Assembly (NCBI RefSeq): GCF_963169125.1 | Contig: NC_084794.1 | Coordinates: 109,840,358-109,904,357 of the forward strand | Origin: Humulus lupulus | Lineage: Eukaryota > Streptophyta > Magnoliopsida > Rosales > Cannabaceae | Direction: 5' to 3' | Length of the DNA stretch: 64,000 nucleotides | Shown: positions 59,701 to 64,000 of the stretch, one piece after another | Position numbering within the stretch: the stretch's first letter is position 1 | Layout of the letters: each line of letters starts with the position of its first letter | Program-made: the position numbers and the translations under genes | The notes under the pieces: model-generated | What the model was told of the DNA's origin: nothing | Databases searched by the model: none | What the model saw: only the letters and a program-made list of their open reading frames with translations

Positions 59701-61063
59701 CGTGGCTATTCAGGTAAGTCTCTTTTCTCATTCTTTATGCACTTTAACATTGGGAACAATGTTAGGTTTTAAGTTTGTGGGAGACATTTATTTTTAGTGT
59801 TATTTGATGCGTTTTTCAGTTTGTCTTTTTTTAGTTAGTTGTATTGAGTCATATTTTAGAGTGTAAATAAAGTTGATAATAATTGCCATTTTAATATGAT
59901 TGACTGTTTTCTAGTATAATCCAAAGGAAAAGTTGATGTGCTTCTGAAACAATCTGTGTGGTTGGTTAGATTACTTTGTTTTTTCACTGTGATCTGTTGA
60001 CATTAGAGATCTATTGCTCATGATGTGCAAATGTTATAATTGTGTTATGTTATGTATGTGAAATTTGGATTGTGGATTGAAAAAGATTGAAAAAATTCTA
60101 GAACCTGTTTGCTTACTATTTGAGATGAAATTTTAAACAATGCACATTTAGGAAAAGGATATAGGAAATTTTGTTTTTTTGGACTAGATGTGCCTTTCAA
60201 GCTATCCCTATTAAATTGTATCCTTAGTTAACCCTTTTGAGCTTTATAACTGTTTTCTTGTTAACACATTCTTTTGAGCCTAGCTGTGAATTGGATTACC
60301 ACTTTTTGACCCATACCATGAGCATGAAAACTATTATGTGAGGGGAGTGAATGTGTAATGAGATGTTATGTATCATGTGTTATTCAGAAAATTCCTTGTG
60401 ATTGAGAAAAGTTGAAGAAAGAAAAGAAAAAGAAAGTGCAAAATGATTACACTCCCGAATAGTTATCTCTTGAAAAATTAAAGTTTGGGAGAATGTATTA
60501 TGAGAAAGAAAAATAAGAATAAGATGGTTTTGCATAGTTTTCTCAATCATTGAAATGAAAGAAAGAAAAAAATTCTCAATCATTGCATAGAAAAAGGGGT
60601 AACAAGGGATGAGTGGTTTGAAATTTGCTGGGAAATTTGTTTAGTTGGAATGCTTGTGGTATGATTAAGCCTAAAAATGTTTTTTTATATACCCGTACCT
60701 AAGCCTTTTATTATAACCTTTGTATAGTCCTATTGATTCTTATTTGTGCATTTGTTTATATTAATGGAGAATAGTAAGTAGTGCAGGCATATGGAAATAA
60801 CTTGGTTATGTGGTTAGTTGGTGAGAATTTGATGTGCATAAAGTGGTTTGATTATTTTATTTGTGAGTTATGAGTAAATGAGCTTTGGTGTTAATAGATT
60901 GCAGTGAAGGGGTGAAGTACTTTGACTGAAAACCTAGATTAATATTTTAAATAGCATGACTGTTTTTCTTGAGAATTATATGTCCATAGCAGTCTTGAGT
61001 GTTGGAATTGATTTGTTATGTCAACTTGGTTTGTTTATGTTTGTGTCTAGTCAAATTCTTTAC
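59701..61063 (+). other. Athila-B 3' untranslated region
   Basis: Starts with CATTGGGAACAATGTTAGG and a purine tract TTTAAGTTTGTGGGAGAC (59769-59786), the Athila env-end arrangement also seen in copy A. The rest is A+T-rich noncoding DNA. It ends CTTTACTCGAGGGCGAGT, which in copy A precedes the polypurine tract by about 14 bases; here the tract itself is missing. Confidence 0.6.
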
Positions 61064-62383
61064 TCGAGGGCGAGTTTTAGGCTCATTTACAGTCTAGTTT
61101 TTAGGAAGGTTTTCATTAGTTTAGGGCTATTTTATCGCAGAATTATGCTCCTTTGTTCATGTTTCAGGATTTTGATGCTAAGATGGTGAAAAGAGTGGAA
61201 TGAAGTGAAAGTGGAAGAAAATGGAGTTATTTTGGAGAAAATCGAGTCATTCGAGAGCAATAGCTCTGAGTGTTGAATCTGTCAATAGCGCTACAGTGCT
61301 ATCAAAGTGACGCTACAGCACTAGAAATGAGACATTTAAAGCTTTTGAATCAGTTAATAGCGCTCCAGCACTACAAAACAAACGCTACAGCGCTACCAGG
61401 ATCTGAAGATTGGCGCTACAGCACTAGAAAAACAATTTCCGAGGCAATTTGGCACTGAAAATAGCGCTACAATACTATCAACATGATATTGAGATTTTTT
61501 GCCACTTTTTGAAGGGAAAAATGGTCTTTTCACTTGGGAGCATTGGAAAACTATTTAAGGGACATTATTATGCGAATTAAGCAAGTAGTTGTAGTTTAAT
61601 AAACCCTAGATTTAGAAAAGGCTGTTGTAATTAGATTTCTTTTTCTGGTTATGACTTTCTAGATTTCTTCTTCATCTGAATTCTTTAGGTTATTTTCTAT
61701 GAATAATTATATGAACTAAATCTTTTATATAGGGATTAATGTAGTCACTTGAATTTCAATTTAATTTTATTATGATGTTCTATTGATACTTCTTCTCTAT
61801 TCTAATCTATATGATGTTTGTTTAATGCTAGTAAATAATTGATCACTATTTACTTGATTTAATGGTTTTGATTCAAAATTTGAAAGATGAGAATTGAATA
61901 TGCTATCATTATATAGACATAGGTTGCATATTGGACGAAAGTACCTGTATGACTTGTGTAGTAATTACGTTTCCATGCTTAATGCCTTCTATATATTTAA
62001 GTTTATCACAGAGATGTAGAAAACCTGCATATAGGCTGAGATCTTATATCTTGAAAAGGAATAGGAATCGATTATGTTAACCTGCTATTAGAATAGGAAG
62101 AAGAGATCTAAAATTGATTAGTAAAATTAATAGAATGAAAAGTTGATGAAATTAATTCCTAGGCTTTTTATTATTGATTTTTAATTCGTTAAATTTATTA
62201 TTCTGTTTCTAGTTATTTAAATAAAGTTTATAGTTTAAACTAATTCATCTTAATTTTAATCACCAAATAAAATTTGAAAAGCAATTAATTGTAATTGGTT
62301 AATAGTCTCTGTGGTACGATCTCTATTCTTACAAACTTTATTACTTGACACAACTACGTATACTTACAAGAATTTACAGATCA
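61064..62383 (+). repeat. Athila-B 3' LTR (about 1320 bp, start deleted)
   Basis: Aligns with 51911-53306 from TAGGYTCATTTACAG onward and ends TTTACAGATCA. The AGCGCTAC array at 61285-61480 is less decayed than in the 5' LTR. It lacks the expected TGATAA start and a few short segments of the 5' LTR. Confidence 0.85.
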
Positions 62384-62388
62384 CCCAT

Positions 62389-63568
62389 TTGGTTTTGAGA
62401 CCAGCACAGGGTTCGATACCCACTCTAGTTAGTAGGCCTCCCTTATAAAACTATTTTTCTTGAGCCGCTCGACCTCCTTTTTCAGGGATTGAGATTGGTC
62501 TTTGTCAAGCAGTCTGCTCTTTTCTTCCAACCATGTCCTTATGTGATCAGGCAAAGACGTCCTGGTTCTTCTTAAAAAATTCTACCAATCGTGCCTTAAT
62601 TTCCACCTTTAGTTCCTTCCCGACTTTGATTACTTTAGTCGGGACCTCCTCATCTAGTAGGACTTCATCAAGATCTTTGACCGGTACTACCCCCATGACA
62701 TCATCCCCAAAGCGAGGATCGATGCCATTTCCCTCGCTTTGGGAAACTTGTTACAATAACAAATCTTCATTAAAAGGAGCCCCCAGCTCCAGTAGAGAGT
62801 TTTCTTCAACGTCAACTTCCATGTTGACAACCTCATCGGTTCCTTCATTCCCTTCGAAACAGGTCACCACCATGTTGTTTACGGTCCTTTCTTTGCTTTG
62901 ACCACTAACTTGTTATAGCATTCCCGTGCCTCCCTTTGGTTACCATGTACGCATCCTTGCCCTTCGCTTGTGGGGAACTTCAAAGACAGATGCTAGATAG
63001 ACGCTGCTGTGTGTAATGCCATCAAGAGGGGTCTCCCGAGCACTACATTGTAAGCCGATCAACAATCTACCACCAGGAACTTTGTCATCACAATCTCGTT
63101 CCTAGGGGCATCCCCCATGGTGATCGGTAGTTTGATAGTTCCAGCTAGTGCTAGGAATTCTCATGTGAACCCATATATCACTTGGGAACATTGTGTCAGG
63201 TTCTTGACCGTGAGCTTCATCTTCTCGAGGGATGATTCGTAGATGATATCTTCTAAGCTTCCCATATCCACCAAGCATCTCATCACTCGGGCATTGGCGA
63301 TTTGAATGGTAAGGACCAGAGGGTCATTGTGGGGGAACCTCATGTGCCTGGCGTCATCCTCTGTAAAAGTGAGAGTTTCACTTTCATACTTCAGATTTTT
63401 TGGAGACTGCTCCTCGACTGTCATGCACTGGGAAGATTCCCCTACCTCATGTCTTAGGGTCCTTTCGTATCGCTCACAAGCGTTGTTACTATTGCCTGCT
63501 ATGTGGGCCCCCCTACATATGGTGTCCAATGTGGAGTCCACGGTCGTTGGCTCCAGTGGTGGACTCAT
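62389..63568 (-). pseudogene. Tat-B protease and RT N-terminal region
   Basis: From the right (minus): DDARHMRFPHNDPLVLTIQI, then CLVDMGSLEDIIYESSLEKM (about 63225-63290), the retropepsin active site, where the family's LVDxGSS has become LVDMGSL; NVVLGRPLLMALHTAAS (about 62990-63040); then ARLVEFFKKNQDVFAWSHKDM (about 62535-62600), the region just before RT; and finally GLKTKW/VSKPN at the Athila TSD. Stops and shifts are present, e.g. near 63160 and 62900. Confidence 0.75.
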
Positions 63569-63613
63569 TTTCCTTCATAACACTGGATTCTTGCTTAGTG
63601 TTTCGGTCTTGAC

Positions 63614-64000
63614 TCAGTACCTAGAGAGTTTTCTTGATCGGAGGAGAAACTCTATCTCACCCTTCAGTTGTTTGCACTCATTTGTGTCATGCCTATAATC
63701 ATTATGGAACCGAAAAAGCTTGCTCTTGTACCTCTTTCCTCCTGAGCGCAAGGGTGGTGGCTTTCGATATGGTATCTCCTGGTATGTTGCCAAGTAAATC
63801 TCAGTCCTTGTTACAGTCAAGAAAGTATAGTTGGTGAACCTTGGCTGGTAGTGCTGGTGCTTAGGCTGTTTGTCGGTTGGTGTTGACTTAGTCTTCTTTT
63901 CTCTACTCTGCTCGGCCCCTGAGGTACTACTCTTCTTACCATTGCCCCTATTGCTGCCCTGAGGGTTTGCGTCGTTCTTGCTTGCCTTGATAGTAGTCAG
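63614..64000 (-). pseudogene. Tat-B gag C-terminus, continues past the window
   Basis: The minus strand encodes KSKLFRFHNDYRHDTNECKQ and LKGEIEFLLRSRKLSRY, the CRFHxDxGHDTxxC-like knuckle region of Tat gag with its first Cys replaced by Phe. The upstream linker is Gln/Lys-rich and interrupted by stops (63890-63960). Confidence 0.7.

Larger units (their letters stand above)
51911..62383 (+). mobile_element. Athila-like Ty3/gypsy element (copy B) with env-like ORF
   Basis: LTRs at 51911-53306 and 61064-62383, TSD CCCAT (51906-51910 and 62384-62388), Asp-tRNA primer site, gag, RT-RNase H-integrase, and an env-like third ORF. Host codons continue across it: VSKPN on the right side and GKWR on the left side of Tat-B RT. 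Protease and the first RT block are deleted between gag and pol. Pol keeps one frame with only four stops. The polypurine tract is deleted. Confidence 0.9.
40487..64000 (-). mobile_element. Tat-lineage Ty3/gypsy retrotransposon (copy B), runs off the window
   Basis: Minus-strand order from the right edge: gag end (63614-64000), protease (62960-63568), RT start (62389-62940), Athila insertion, RT-RNase H-integrase (49077-51905), 3' UTR minisatellite, antisense gene on the plus strand (41744-47468), polypurine tract, 3' LTR (40487-41326). A Retand/Tat assignment rests on the RT block FTDLNKACPKD and a protease LVDMGS with DARHMRFPHNDPLV before it. The 5' LTR lies beyond 64000. It is nonfunctional because of frameshifts and two insertions. 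Confidence 0.85.

Overview
The window is plant nuclear DNA, most likely eudicot, from a repeat-packed and probably heterochromatic region. No host gene, tRNA or rRNA is recognisable. Almost every base belongs to, or borders on, transposable elements stacked inside one another, and their insertion order can be read from target-site duplications (TSDs). The species cannot be told from the sequence.

Block 1 (1-19804) is the 5' part of a CACTA (En/Spm) DNA transposon on the minus strand. Its broken TNP2 transposase is at 1-1998, and its terminus with subterminal repeats is at about 18956-19804. Into its leader went an internally deleted Athila (Ty3/gypsy) element, 2943-18427, minus, TSD AAAAC. 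The LTR of that Athila was entered by a Tekay/Del-like chromovirus, 3916-15298, plus, TSD AGGCG. The interior of the chromovirus was entered by a further element that is now a solo LTR, 10536-12450, minus, TSD TGAGA.

Block 2 (19805-25903) is a degraded spacer with a possible hAT end and a short LTR/primer-site remnant, followed by a Tork-like Ty1/copia element (21701-25903) with two 413-bp LTRs and most of gag deleted.

Block 3 (25917-64000) holds two Tat-lineage Ty3/gypsy copies facing each other. Tat-A (25917-34136, plus) keeps only the end of pol, the 3' region and the 3' LTR. Tat-B (40487 to beyond 64000, minus) keeps gag, protease, pol, the 3' region and the 3' LTR. Their shared 3' regions form an imperfect inverted repeat of about 8 kb per arm around a 6.3-kb centre made of a broken minus-strand Ty1/copia element, itself holding a solo LTR (35323-37757). 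Tat-B also carries a solo LTR (43875-46030, TSD TTCTT) and a nearly complete Athila element with an env-like ORF (51911-62383, TSD CCCAT) placed inside its reverse transcriptase codons.

Two observations stand out. First, both Tat copies carry an antisense gene between pol and the 3' LTR that looks like a proper spliced gene: its own TATA box, a leader intron ending beside the ATG, two further introns of 77 nt in each copy, and a short histone-H3-tail-like stretch. Second, nearly every element family here carries its own array of short CpG-containing, mostly palindromic words, in U3, in leaders or beside promoters. These may be family-specific regulatory tags.
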